From Pseudactinotalea suaedae (GTDB taxonomy: Bacteria > Actinomycetota > Actinomycetes > Actinomycetales > Beutenbergiaceae): 64,000 nt of DNA. The translations under genes and the position numbers were made by a program. This document shows positions 6,875-14,507 of this stretch, piece by piece (the first letter of the stretch is position 1; every line of letters starts with the position of its first letter). The notes under the pieces were generated by a model that did not search any database, was not told where the DNA came from, and saw only the letters and a program-made list of their open reading frames with translations. Location of the stretch: NCBI RefSeq assembly GCF_009733815.1, contig NZ_WNXY01000001.1:434001-498000 (forward strand), read 5' to 3'.

Positions 6875-9544
6875 GTGACGGCATCGGCGCGACCCCAGCT
6901 CCTCATCATCGACGGCCACTCGATGGCCTACCGGGCGTTCTTCGCACTTCCGGTCGAGAACTTCTCGACGACGACCGGGCAGCACACCAACGCCGTGTAC
7001 GGGTTCACGTCGATGCTGATCAACCTGTTGCGGGACGTCGAACCCACGCACATCGTGGTGGCGTTCGACGTCAGCGGAGCGACCTTCCGCACCGACGCCT
7101 ACGCCGAGTACAAGGCGAACCGGAGCGCCAGCCCCGAGGAGTTCCGCGGCCAGATCCCGCTGATCGAGCAGGTCCTGGAGGCGCTCTCTATCCCACGGAT
7201 CGGCATCGAGGGCTACGAGGCCGACGACGTGCTCGCCACCCTGGCGCTGCAGGGCGGTGCCGCCGACATGGACGTGCTGATCTGCTCGGGCGACCGCGAC
7301 ACGTTCCAGCTCATCAACGACCGGGTGCAGGTGCTGTACCCGCGCAAGGGTGTCTCCGACCTGGCTCGGATGGATGCCGCCGCGGTCGAGGAGCGGTACG
7401 GCATCCCGCCGAGCAGCTACAGCGACCTCGCCGCGCTGGTCGGGGAGTCGAGCGACAACCTCCCGGGTGTGCCCAAGGTCGGCCCGAAGACGGCCGCGAA
7501 GTGGATCCTCAGCTACGGCGGCCTGGACGGCATCATCGCCAACGCGCCCGCGATCACCGGGGTCGCCGGGGAGAACCTGCGCAGCCACCTCGACCAGGTG
7601 ATCGTCAACCGGCAGGTCAACCGGCTCCACACCGATGTGGTGCTGCCCGTGGAGCTGACCGATCTCGAGCGCAAGCCGTTCTCGCGCGAGAAGGTGCACC
7701 AGGTCTTCGACGCGCTCGAGTTCCGGATCCTGCGGGACCGGCTGTTCGCCATGACGCCGAGCGACGCCGAGACCGCCGAGGCGGAGCCGTTCGAGGTCGA
7801 GGTGACCAGGACCGGCGTCGCGGAGTGGCTCGCGACCCGCGCCGGCCGGCTGCTGGGCCTGGACGTGCGGGGCAGCGTGGCTCACGGCAGCGGGGACGCC
7901 TGGGGCGTGGCGCTCGCCGACGAGTCGGGCTCCGCGCTCGCGCTCGACCTCACCGACCTGGCGCCGGAGGACGAGGTCTCGCTCGCGGCCTGGCTCGCGG
8001 ATCCGGCGCAGCCGAAGGCCGTGCACGATGCCAAGGCGGCGTGGCACTCGCTCGACGGACGCGGCCTCCCGCTCGCCGGGGTGGCGTTCGACACCGCGGT
8101 CGCCGAGTACCTCTGCCACCCCGACCAGCGCCTGTTCGCTCTCGACGACATCGCCGTGCGGCGGCTGCACAAGGAGATCGGCGGAACCGGCGCCGATGCC
8201 GGCGGGCAGCAGATGCTCAGCCTGGGCGGACCGGAGGAGGACGAGCTCGGCGCGATGCGTGCCGCCGCCGTGCGGGAGCTCGCCGATGTCATCGGGGAGG
8301 ACCTCGAGGGCAGGGGCGGCACCGAGCTGCTCGCCGACGTCGAGCTTCCCGTCGTCGATGTGCTCGCGCGCATGGAGAAGGCGGGCATCGCCGCCGATGT
8401 CGACTACCTCACCGAGCTCGAGAAGCACTTCACCGCTGCCGTGGACGGCGCGGCGGGGGAGGCCTACGACGTCATCGGCCGCGAGGTGAACCTGTCCTCG
8501 CCGAAGCAGCTGCAGGAGATCCTGTTCGACCAGCTCGACATGCCGAAGACCCGCAAGACCAAGACCGGGTACACCACCGACGCCGATGCGCTGGCCGAGC
8601 TCTACGTCAAGACCGAGCACCCGTTCCTCCAGCACCTGCTGGCCCATCGCGACGCGATCCGGCTGCGCCAGACCGTGGAGGGGTTGCTGCGCACGGTGGC
8701 ACCCGACGGGCGGATCCACACCACCTACAGCCAGACCATCGCGGCCACCGGGCGGCTGTCCTCCTCCGACCCGAACCTCCAGAACATCCCGATCCGGACG
8801 GAGGAGGGGAACCGGATCCGGGCCGCGTTCGTCGTCGGCGCGGGTTACGAGAGCCTGATGACGGCGGACTACAGCCAGATCGAGATGCGGATCATGGCGC
8901 ACCTGTCCGGTGATGCCGGGCTCATCGAGGCGTTCCGCTCCGGCGAGGACCTGCACAGCTTCGTGGGCTCACGGGTCTTCGGTGTCGCGCCCGAGGAGGT
9001 CACGGCCGCGCAGCGCTCGAAGATCAAGGCGATGAGCTACGGGCTCGCCTACGGGCTCAGTGCCTTCGGCCTCTCCAACCAGCTGAAGATCTCCACCGGT
9101 GAGGCCAAGGCCCTGATGGAGGAGTACTTCGAGCGGTTCGGCGCCGTCCGGGGCTACCTCGACGACATCGTCGCCGAGGCCCGCGGCAACGGCTACACCG
9201 AGACCATCTTCGGGCGGCGCCGCTACCTTCCGGACCTGGTCAGCGACAACCGGCAACGGCGCGAGATGGCCGAGCGGATGGCGCTCAACGCCCCGATCCA
9301 GGGCAGCGCCGCCGACATCATCAAGGTGGCGATGATCAACGTCGACCGCGAGCTTCGCGAGCAGGGCATGGCCTCGCGGCTGCTGCTGCAGGTCCACGAC
9401 GAGCTGGTGCTCGAGGTCGCACCCGGCGAGGCTGCGGCGGCCGAGGTGGTGCTGCGCGAGCAGATGGGCGCCGCGACGGCGCTGTCGGTGCCGTTGGACG
9501 TCTCCGTCGGTGTCGGCGCGTCCTGGCAGGACGCGGGGCACTGA
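6875..9544 (+). CDS. polA: DNA polymerase I
   Basis: 889 residues. The N-terminal 5'-nuclease domain (about 1-300) has IDGHSMAYRAFFALP, the metal-binding YEADDVLATLA and the helix-hairpin-helix GVPKVGPKTAAKW. The central 3'-5' exonuclease-like domain (about 305-480) lacks the catalytic D-x-E: the equivalent position reads LLGLDVRGS, so proofreading is presumably lost, as in other actinobacterial PolA. The polymerase domain has ATGRLSSSDPNLQNIPIR, motif A ADYSQIEMRIMAHLSGD, the RSKIKAMSYGLAYGLS helix and motif C LLQVHDELVLEV. It fills gaps after excision repair and removes Okazaki primers. GTG 6875 looks leaderless. Its stop lies 2 bp from the stop of the convergent methyltransferase, giving the palindrome TGAGCTCA. 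Confidence 0.97.
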   Translation: MTASARPQLLIIDGHSMAYRAFFALPVENFSTTTGQHTNAVYGFTSMLINLLRDVEPTHIVVAFDVSGATFRTDAYAEYKANRSASPEEFRGQIPLIEQVLEALSIPRIGIEGYEADDVLATLALQGGAADMDVLICSGDRDTFQLINDRVQVLYPRKGVSDLARMDAAAVEERYGIPPSSYSDLAALVGESSDNLPGVPKVGPKTAAKWILSYGGLDGIIANAPAITGVAGENLRSHLDQVIVNRQVNRLHTDVVLPVELTDLERKPFSREKVHQVFDALEFRILRDRLFAMTPSDAETAEAEPFEVEVTRTGVAEWLATRAGRLLGLDVRGSVAHGSGDAWGVALADESGSALALDLTDLAPEDEVSLAAWLADPAQPKAVHDAKAAWHSLDGRGLPLAGVAFDTAVAEYLCHPDQRLFALDDIAVRRLHKEIGGTGADAGGQQMLSLGGPEEDELGAMRAAAVRELADVIGEDLEGRGGTELLADVELPVVDVLARMEKAGIAADVDYLTELEKHFTAAVDGAAGEAYDVIGREVNLSSPKQLQEILFDQLDMPKTRKTKTGYTTDADALAELYVKTEHPFLQHLLAHRDAIRLRQTVEGLLRTVAPDGRIHTTYSQTIAATGRLSSSDPNLQNIPIRTEEGNRIRAAFVVGAGYESLMTADYSQIEMRIMAHLSGDAGLIEAFRSGEDLHSFVGSRVFGVAPEEVTAAQRSKIKAMSYGLAYGLSAFGLSNQLKISTGEAKALMEEYFERFGAVRGYLDDIVAEARGNGYTETIFGRRRYLPDLVSDNRQRREMAERMALNAPIQGSAADIIKVAMINVDRELREQGMASRLLLQVHDELVLEVAPGEAAAAEVVLREQMGAATALSVPLDVSVGVGASWQDAGH

Positions 9545-9546
9545 GC

Positions 9547-10380
9547 TCAGGCGAGCGCCGCTGACACGATCAGCGTCCCCGGCAGCACGGCGCCACGCTC
9601 CGGACCCCAGCCGCCCCAGACCTCGCGGTTGTCCTCGGGCCATGCGGGTTCGAGCAGGTCACGAATCGCGAACCCGGCACGGACGACGTCACGCACGTGG
9701 TCGCCGATCGTGCGGTGGAACTCGGCGTAGATCGGTCGGTCCTGGGCATCGGTCTCGACGTAGGGCGTGCGATCGAAGTAGGACCGCACGGCGACCAGGC
9801 CCGCCGCTGTCGGGTCGTCCGGGAACGCCCATCGCAGCGGGTGCGTCACCGAGAACACCCACCGGCCGCCCGGTCGCAGCACGCGGGCGATCTCCCGGTG
9901 CACCGCGTCGGCGTCCGGGACGAACGGGATCGCGCCGAACGCGGTGAAGGCCACGTCGAACGAGCCGTCCTCGAACGGGAGCTCCCGGGCGTCGGCGACC
10001 TGGATCGGGACCGTGATCCCGGTGCGGCGGTCGAGCAGGGCCGCGGCCTCGACCATGCCAGGAGCCACGTCCGTGGCGACGGCGTCGACCCCCTGCGAGC
10101 GCAGCCACCGCGAGCACTGCGCGGCACCGGCCCCGACCTCGAGCACCCGCTCCCCGCGCAGCTGCTCGAGCGGACCCAACAGCTGCGCCTGTGACTCCCG
10201 GAGCCCCTCCGGGCACCAGCAGAAGTCGACGTCGCCGAGGAATGAGCCGTGCTCCTCCAGGTAGGCGGGAGCCTCGGCGCTCCACCAGCGACCGGTCGCC
10301 TGCGCTGCGGCGTCGCCGTCCACCTGACGGTAGCCGGCGCGGCTGAGCTCGGGCCGCCCTGCGCTGTCGTCCTGCTGCAC
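9547..10380 (-). CDS. Class I SAM-dependent methyltransferase
   Basis: 277 residues. The SAM-binding motif I is RVLEVGAGAAQCSRWL; the acidic residue after the next strand is in AVATDVAPGMV; motif II/III regions are DARELPFEDGSFDVAFTAF and EIARVLRPGGRWVFS. The fold matches the UbiE/Methyltransf_11 group. I place the start at GTG 10380; it is preceded by CACGAT-N6-GTG, resembling the leaderless arrangement seen at neighbouring genes with a C in the first -10 position. A Trp-rich N-terminal part (RWWSAEAPAYLEEHG) may shape the acceptor site. Substrate unknown. Confidence 0.82.
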   Translation of the reverse strand: MQQDDSAGRPELSRAGYRQVDGDAAAQATGRWWSAEAPAYLEEHGSFLGDVDFCWCPEGLRESQAQLLGPLEQLRGERVLEVGAGAAQCSRWLRSQGVDAVATDVAPGMVEAAALLDRRTGITVPIQVADARELPFEDGSFDVAFTAFGAIPFVPDADAVHREIARVLRPGGRWVFSVTHPLRWAFPDDPTAAGLVAVRSYFDRTPYVETDAQDRPIYAEFHRTIGDHVRDVVRAGFAIRDLLEPAWPEDNREVWGGWGPERGAVLPGTLIVSAALA

Positions 10381-10455
10381 GGCACCATCGTGACGCACCT
10401 TGTGCTGTCCGTCCGCACCGAGTTGTATGGAGTGGACCCGGCCAGAGGAGCGAAC

Positions 10456-10821
10456 ATGGCAGTGACACCGTTCGGGGACCTCCCGCTCGCCGACCGCGAT
10501 CATGACTGGGACGGTGCTGCCGCCGTCGACAGGGTCCGGTCCTGGGCCGATGCGCAGGACGAGCCCAACGAGAAGTTCCGCCGCGCGTTCGTCTGGTACG
10601 ACGCCGAGGAGAAGGAGAACTTCGGCTCCTACAAGCTGCCGGTCGCGGACGTCATCGACGGTCGGTTGCGAGCGGTTCCGCGCGCGGTGTTCGCGGCCGC
10701 AGCCGTGATGCAGGGCTCGCGAGGTGGCGTCGACATGCCGGCGAAGGACCGCGACAGGGTCCGCAGTCACCTCGCGAAGTACTACGCGAAGCTCGAGGAG
10801 ACACCTCCCTGGGAGGACTGA
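10456..10821 (+). CDS. Small conserved protein of unknown function (possibly DUF6582-like)
   Basis: 121 residues, no membrane segment. The ATG at 10456 has AGAGGAG with 5 nt spacing. Features include an acidic WDGAAAVDRVRSWADAQD segment, FVWYDAEEKENFGSYKLP, and a basic KDRDRVRSHLAKYYAKL helix near the end. The pattern recalls a small domain often found fused to actinophage prohead-protease proteins, but that recollection is not proof. It stands alone here with no phage genes nearby. The divergent methyltransferase starts 75 bp upstream. Confidence 0.6.
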   Translation: MAVTPFGDLPLADRDHDWDGAAAVDRVRSWADAQDEPNEKFRRAFVWYDAEEKENFGSYKLPVADVIDGRLRAVPRAVFAAAAVMQGSRGGVDMPAKDRDRVRSHLAKYYAKLEETPPWED

Positions 10822-10847
10822 CCCGCACGCCCCGCTACCGTGGCCGG

Positions 10848-11639
10848 ATGATCCACACGGTGACGGTCGGCGAGCAGGTCGACGGGGTCCCGACCGTCGT
10901 CTTCCTGCACGGGCTGTTCGGCCAGGGGCGCAACTTCCTGACGATCGCCAAGGGACTGCAGCCGGAGATGCGCGGCTTGCTGGTCGACCTGCCGAACCAC
11001 GGCCGCTCCAGCTGGACGGAGACGGTCGATCTCGCGGCGATGGCCGACGAGGTCGCCGACACCGTGCGCACCGAGGCGGGCGGGCCGGTGCACGTGGTCG
11101 GTCACTCGCTCGGCGGCAAGGTCGCGATGCTGCTCGCGCTCCGGCACCCCGACCTGGTGGAGCGGCTCGTCGTCGTCGACATCGCGCCGGTGCCCAGCAC
11201 CGACGTCTCCCAGTTCGAGCAGCTGCTCGGCGCCCTCGCCACGCTCGATCTCGCCTCCCTCTCCTCGCGCGGCGACGCCGACGAGCAGCTGCAGGAGCTG
11301 ATCGGGGACACGACCGTGCGCGCGTTCCTGCTCCAGAACCTGCACCGCACCGAGCAGGGCTGGGCCTGGCGGGCCAACCTCACGCTGCTGCGCAGCTCGT
11401 TGGACGTGATCGGCAGCTTCCCGCAGACCGGCGAGGCGGTCTTCGAGAACCCCGTGCTCTGGGTGGTGGGCGAACGGTCGACCTACACCCGTGAGGAGGA
11501 CGCGGAGGCGATGCGGGTGCTGTTCCCGCGGCTGCAGCGCGTGAGCGTCAAGGGCGCCGGGCACTGGGTGCACTCCGAGCAGCCCGCTGCCTTCCTGGCG
11601 ACGGTGCGTGCGTTCCTCGCTGCTAGTCTCCGGCGGTGA
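10848..11639 (+). CDS. Alpha/beta-fold hydrolase (YbfF/ABHD11-like esterase)
   Basis: 263 residues. The oxyanion segment VVFLHGLFGQGRNF, the nucleophile elbow VVGHSLGGK and the C-terminal GAGHWVHSEQP histidine define an alpha/beta hydrolase; the third catalytic residue is probably the acidic residue in VVVDIAP or near VVGERST. Similarity of layout to YbfF suggests esterase activity on short acyl esters. A TACCGT -10 (10836-10841) lies 6 nt before the ATG, consistent with a leaderless mRNA. The stop overlaps the next gene's GTG by 4 nt, though that gene also has its own leaderless promoter. Confidence 0.85.
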   Translation: MIHTVTVGEQVDGVPTVVFLHGLFGQGRNFLTIAKGLQPEMRGLLVDLPNHGRSSWTETVDLAAMADEVADTVRTEAGGPVHVVGHSLGGKVAMLLALRHPDLVERLVVVDIAPVPSTDVSQFEQLLGALATLDLASLSSRGDADEQLQELIGDTTVRAFLLQNLHRTEQGWAWRANLTLLRSSLDVIGSFPQTGEAVFENPVLWVVGERSTYTREEDAEAMRVLFPRLQRVSVKGAGHWVHSEQPAAFLATVRAFLAASLRR

Positions 11640-11923
11640 GCGACGCCCCCCGAGACCCTTCCCAGCAGTCACAGACACCCTCACCGGCAGCCGGCCGCGC
11701 AGCCGAGAGCGGCGGTGACCGGCTGATCCGCGGGCTGAAGACCGCCGGGCTGGGCCTGCTGCTCGCCGTCGCCGGGATCGGCGCCATGGTCTACATGGGA
11801 AGCCAGGGCCTGACCGGCAGCGCCGCGTTCGCCGCGGTGGGCTTGCTCCTGGTCGGGGCCTTCTTCCTGCTCAAGGGAGCCGTGCTGGCCATCTGGGGCG
11901 CTGTCGCGCGCTCCCGGTCGTAG
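11636..11923 (+). CDS. Small membrane protein of unknown function
   Basis: 95 residues: a polar, Pro/Ser/Gln-rich N-terminus (about 1-28) followed by two hydrophobic helices, LGLLLAVAGIGAMVYMG and AFAAVGLLLVGAFFLLKGA. It ends RSRS, so both termini may face the cytosol. GTG 11636 overlaps the hydrolase stop, and TAGTCT (11624-11629) lies 6 nt before it, inside the hydrolase gene, so it may have both coupled and leaderless expression. I recognise no family. rpsA follows 218 bp later. Confidence 0.65.
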   Translation: MSDAPRDPSQQSQTPSPAAGRAAESGGDRLIRGLKTAGLGLLLAVAGIGAMVYMGSQGLTGSAAFAAVGLLLVGAFFLLKGAVLAIWGAVARSRS

Positions 11924-11965
11924 CGAGCGCCTGTCCGGCGCCCCGTGACCGGTCGGTGATCTGGG

Positions 11966-11987
11966 CCCGAAATGCTAGAATTTCGGG
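11966..11987. promoter_or_regulatory. rpsA promoter -10 enclosed in a perfect inverted repeat
   Basis: CCCGAAAT (11966-11973) and ATTTCGGG (11980-11987) are exact reverse complements separated by GCTAGA. The -10 hexamer TAGAAT (11976-11981) overlaps the centre of the repeat. Predicted transcription starts near 11988, leaving a leader of about 154 nt before the rpsA start. A dyad centred on the -10 is a classic place for a repressor; as RNA it could instead terminate upstream transcription. Confidence 0.6.
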
Positions 11988-12103
11988 TTGGTGCGTCGTG
12001 TGCGCCCGTGCGTCGTCCCCGCGTGAGTGCGGGTGCGGTTGAGCGGCGGGGGCTCGAGGAGCACCACGGCCCCTCCGACGACCTCGGAACGGAGCCAGTC
12101 AGC

Positions 12104-12145
12104 ATGTCCCAACTATCCCTGTCCGCAACGGAGTTCATCTCTTGA
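12104..12145 (+). CDS. Putative 13-codon upstream open reading frame overlapping the rpsA start
   Basis: An ATG at 12104, preceded by GGAG (12091-12094) at 9 nt spacing, opens a frame encoding MSQLSLSATEFIS. Its TGA (12143-12145) overlaps the TTG start of rpsA in the form TTGA. The arrangement would let ribosomes finishing the short frame restart on rpsA. Whether it is translated is unknown; short frames with a site this good can occur by chance, and conservation in relatives is the deciding test. Confidence 0.4.
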   Translation: MSQLSLSATEFIS

Positions 12146-13623
12146 CTATCACCGCCCCTTCGCGCACCGCACCGCAGGTCGCCGTCAACGACATCGGCTC
12201 GGAAGAAGACTTCCTCGCAGCCGTCGACGCGACCATCAAGTACTTCAACGACGGTGACATCGTCGAAGGCACCATCGTCAAGGTCGACCGTGACGAGGTC
12301 CTCCTCGACATCGGTTACAAGACCGAAGGCGTCATTCTTTCCCGCGAGCTGTCCATCAAGCACGACGTCGACCCGACCGAGGTCGTCAAGGTGGGTGAGC
12401 ACGTCGAGGCTCTCGTTCTCCAGAAGGAGGACAAGGAGGGCCGGCTGCTGCTGTCCAAGAAGCGCGCGCAGTACGAGCGCGCCTGGGGCACGATCGAGAC
12501 GATCAAGGAAGAGGATGGCGTCGTGACCGGCACCGTCATCGAGGTCGTCAAGGGCGGCCTGATCCTGGACATCGGCCTGCGCGGCTTCCTGCCGGCGTCG
12601 CTGGTGGAGATGCGCCGCGTGCGCGACCTGCAGCCCTACATCGGGCAGCAGATCGAGGCCAAGATCATCGAGCTCGACAAGAACCGCAACAACGTCGTGC
12701 TGTCGCGTCGTGCGTGGCTCGAGCAGACCCAGTCCGAGGTCCGCTCCACGTTCCTGCAGACCCTCGCCAAGGGCCAGGTCCGCAGCGGTGTGGTCTCCTC
12801 GATCGTCAACTTCGGTGCGTTCGTGGACCTCGGCGGCGTCGACGGGCTCGTGCACGTCTCCGAGCTCTCCTGGAAGCACATCGACCACCCGAACGAGGTC
12901 GTCGAGGTCGGTCAGGAGGTCACCGTCGAGGTTCTCGACGTCGACTTCGACCGCGAGCGGGTCTCGCTGTCGCTCAAGGCGACGCAGGAGGACCCGTGGC
13001 AGGCCTTCGCCCGCACCCACGCCATCGGGCAGGTCGTGCCGGGCAAGGTCACCAAGCTCGTCCCGTTCGGTGCGTTCGTGCGCGTCGAGGACGGCATCGA
13101 GGGCCTGGTGCACATCTCCGAGCTGGCCCAGCGCCACGTCGAGGTGCCCGAGCAGGTCGCCAAGGTCGACGACGAGGTGTTCGTCAAGGTCATCGACATC
13201 GACCTCGAGCGTCGCCGCATCTCCCTCTCGCTGAAGCAGGCGAACGAGGGGATCGACGCCGGAAGCGACGACTTCGACCCGTCGCTGTACGGCATGGCCG
13301 CGGAGTACGACGAGGCGGGGAACTACAAGTACCCCGAGGGCTTCGACCCCGAGACCAACGAGTGGCTCGAGGGCTTCGACGCCCAGCGCGAGGCCTGGGA
13401 GGCGCAGTACGCGACCGCCCACGCTCGCTGGGAGGCGCACAAGAAGCAGGTGGCTGCCGCTGCCGAGGCCGACAACGAGGCCTCGACCGGTGGCGGTTCC
13501 GGCGGTGCGTCCACGGCCGTCGCCGAGTCCGCGAGCTACAGCTCCGCGGCCCCGGAGACCTCCGGCACGCTCGCCTCGGACGAGGCGCTTGCCGCGCTTC
13601 GCGAGAAGCTGACCGGCAACTGA
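12142..13623 (+). CDS. rpsA: 30S ribosomal protein S1
   Basis: 493 residues. Four S1/OB RNA-binding repeats are visible, beginning at GDIVEGTIVKVDRDEVLLDI, GVVTGTVIEVVKGGLILDI, GQVRSGVVSSIVNFGAFVDL and GQVVPGKVTKLVPFGAFVRV; the last two have the strongest RNA-binding signatures (NFGAFVDL...GLVHVSEL). Actinobacterial S1 has four repeats rather than the six of E. coli. A Glu-rich linker and a Ser/Gly/Ala-rich C-terminal tail follow. The start is TTG 12142 with GGAG 8 nt upstream; the first conserved stretch PQVAVNDIGSEEDFL appears at about residue 11, where the family begins. It lies downstream of a 154-nt leader and is followed by two strong hairpins. Confidence 0.96.
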   Translation: MTITAPSRTAPQVAVNDIGSEEDFLAAVDATIKYFNDGDIVEGTIVKVDRDEVLLDIGYKTEGVILSRELSIKHDVDPTEVVKVGEHVEALVLQKEDKEGRLLLSKKRAQYERAWGTIETIKEEDGVVTGTVIEVVKGGLILDIGLRGFLPASLVEMRRVRDLQPYIGQQIEAKIIELDKNRNNVVLSRRAWLEQTQSEVRSTFLQTLAKGQVRSGVVSSIVNFGAFVDLGGVDGLVHVSELSWKHIDHPNEVVEVGQEVTVEVLDVDFDRERVSLSLKATQEDPWQAFARTHAIGQVVPGKVTKLVPFGAFVRVEDGIEGLVHISELAQRHVEVPEQVAKVDDEVFVKVIDIDLERRRISLSLKQANEGIDAGSDDFDPSLYGMAAEYDEAGNYKYPEGFDPETNEWLEGFDAQREAWEAQYATAHARWEAHKKQVAAAAEADNEASTGGGSGGASTAVAESASYSSAAPETSGTLASDEALAALREKLTGN

Positions 13624-13641
13624 GCCCGAGCCTTCGGGCTC
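13622..13641 (+). terminator. First hairpin after rpsA
   Basis: GAGCCCGA (13622-13629) pairs with TCGGGCTC (13634-13641) around a GCCT loop; the stem begins inside the rpsA stop codon. Likely protects the mRNA 3' end or assists termination. Confidence 0.6.
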
Positions 13642-13655
13642 GAGCTGCACGTCGG

Positions 13656-13685
13656 CGGCCCGTCACCCTGTGGGGTGGCGGGCCG
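13656..13685 (+). terminator. Main hairpin terminator after rpsA
   Basis: CGGCCCGTCACCC (13656-13668) pairs with GGGTGGCGGGCCG (13673-13685): 13 continuous pairs including one T-G, with a 4-nt loop. No T-run follows, as is usual in this GC range. Confidence 0.75.
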
Positions 13686-13707
13686 TTGCCATGTCGCCGC
13701 GTCCCCC

Positions 13708-13755
13708 TTGCGTCATACGCTCGGAGGTGACGGCGGCACCGAACGTATGACGCAA
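13708..13755. repeat. 12-bp perfect inverted repeat upstream of pcp
   Basis: TTGCGTCATACG (13708-13719) and CGTATGACGCAA (13744-13755) are exact reverse complements 24 nt apart. A -10-like TACGCT (13716-13721) overlaps the left arm, so transcription may start near 13728 between the arms. A seven-codon frame (GTG 13727 to TGA 13750) lies in the spacer. The layout suits a regulator binding two half-sites or a stem-loop. Confidence 0.55.
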
Positions 13756-13770
13756 CGAAGGGTGTGATCG

Positions 13771-14397
13771 GTGGTGGGATCGAGGGGTCCGGTGCGCACG
13801 GTGCTGCTGACCGCCTTCGAGCCCTTCGACGGCGCAGCGACCAACCCTTCGATGGCGGTGGTCGAGCGCGTGGCGTCGGCCTGGGACCGGCCCGAGCGGC
13901 TGCGCTGCGCGGTGCTGCCCGTCGCCTACACGCGAGCGCAGCAGGAGCTGGAATCGTTGCTGACGCAGGCCGTGCCCGACGTGGTGGTGGGCGTCGGGCT
14001 GGCCGGTGGCCGCGCCCGACCCGGCGTGGAGCGGCTCGCCGTCAACCTGCGGGATGCGAGGATCGCGGACAACGACGGCGCCCAGCCCGTCGACGAACCG
14101 GTGATCGACGGCGGCCCGCTCGCGCTGCTCACCTCGCTGCCGGTGCGGGCGACGGTGGCGCGGCTGCGCGCCGCCGGGCAGGACGTCGAGCTGTCGATGA
14201 CGGCAGGCACGTTCGTGTGCAACGCGGTGTTCTACACCGCGGCCACCTGGGCGGGTGCGGACCCGGGGCGCCGTGCCGGATTCGTGCACGTGCCCGCGCA
14301 CGGCGTCGACGACAGCGCGCACGTGGTGCGGGCGGTCATCGAGGACGCCCTGGACCTCGAGCGCGATCTCGCCGTCCCCACGGGCGCCACCGCCTGA
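13771..14397 (+). CDS. pcp: Pyroglutamyl-peptidase I (pyrrolidone-carboxylate peptidase)
   Basis: 208 residues of peptidase family C15, which removes N-terminal pyroglutamate from peptides in the cytosol. The N-terminal VLLTAFEPFDGAATNPS strand-loop is typical; the catalytic triad is visible as Glu in PGVERLAVN, Cys in AGTFVCNAVFY and His in GFVHVPAHG. GTG 13771 has AAGGG about 8 nt upstream, and a second in-frame GTG follows directly. A strong inverted repeat with a candidate promoter lies just before it. Length matches the family. Confidence 0.9.
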   Translation: MVGSRGPVRTVLLTAFEPFDGAATNPSMAVVERVASAWDRPERLRCAVLPVAYTRAQQELESLLTQAVPDVVVGVGLAGGRARPGVERLAVNLRDARIADNDGAQPVDEPVIDGGPLALLTSLPVRATVARLRAAGQDVELSMTAGTFVCNAVFYTAATWAGADPGRRAGFVHVPAHGVDDSAHVVRAVIEDALDLERDLAVPTGATA

Positions 14398-14507
14398 TCG
14401 GGCGGTGTGCGTGGTATCACAGGGCTCCTGCTGCTGAAGCGGCGGTTCTCGCGGCTCCCGCTCCCTACATTGGTCGGAATGTTCGGCAGCGGAAGGGCTC
14501 AGCGGCG

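Noticed and set aside
6422-8956. 844-codon open frame on the minus strand across polA
   Set aside because: Only its last 144 codons (thioesterase) carry family motifs. The rest is antisense to polA and reflects third-position GC bias.
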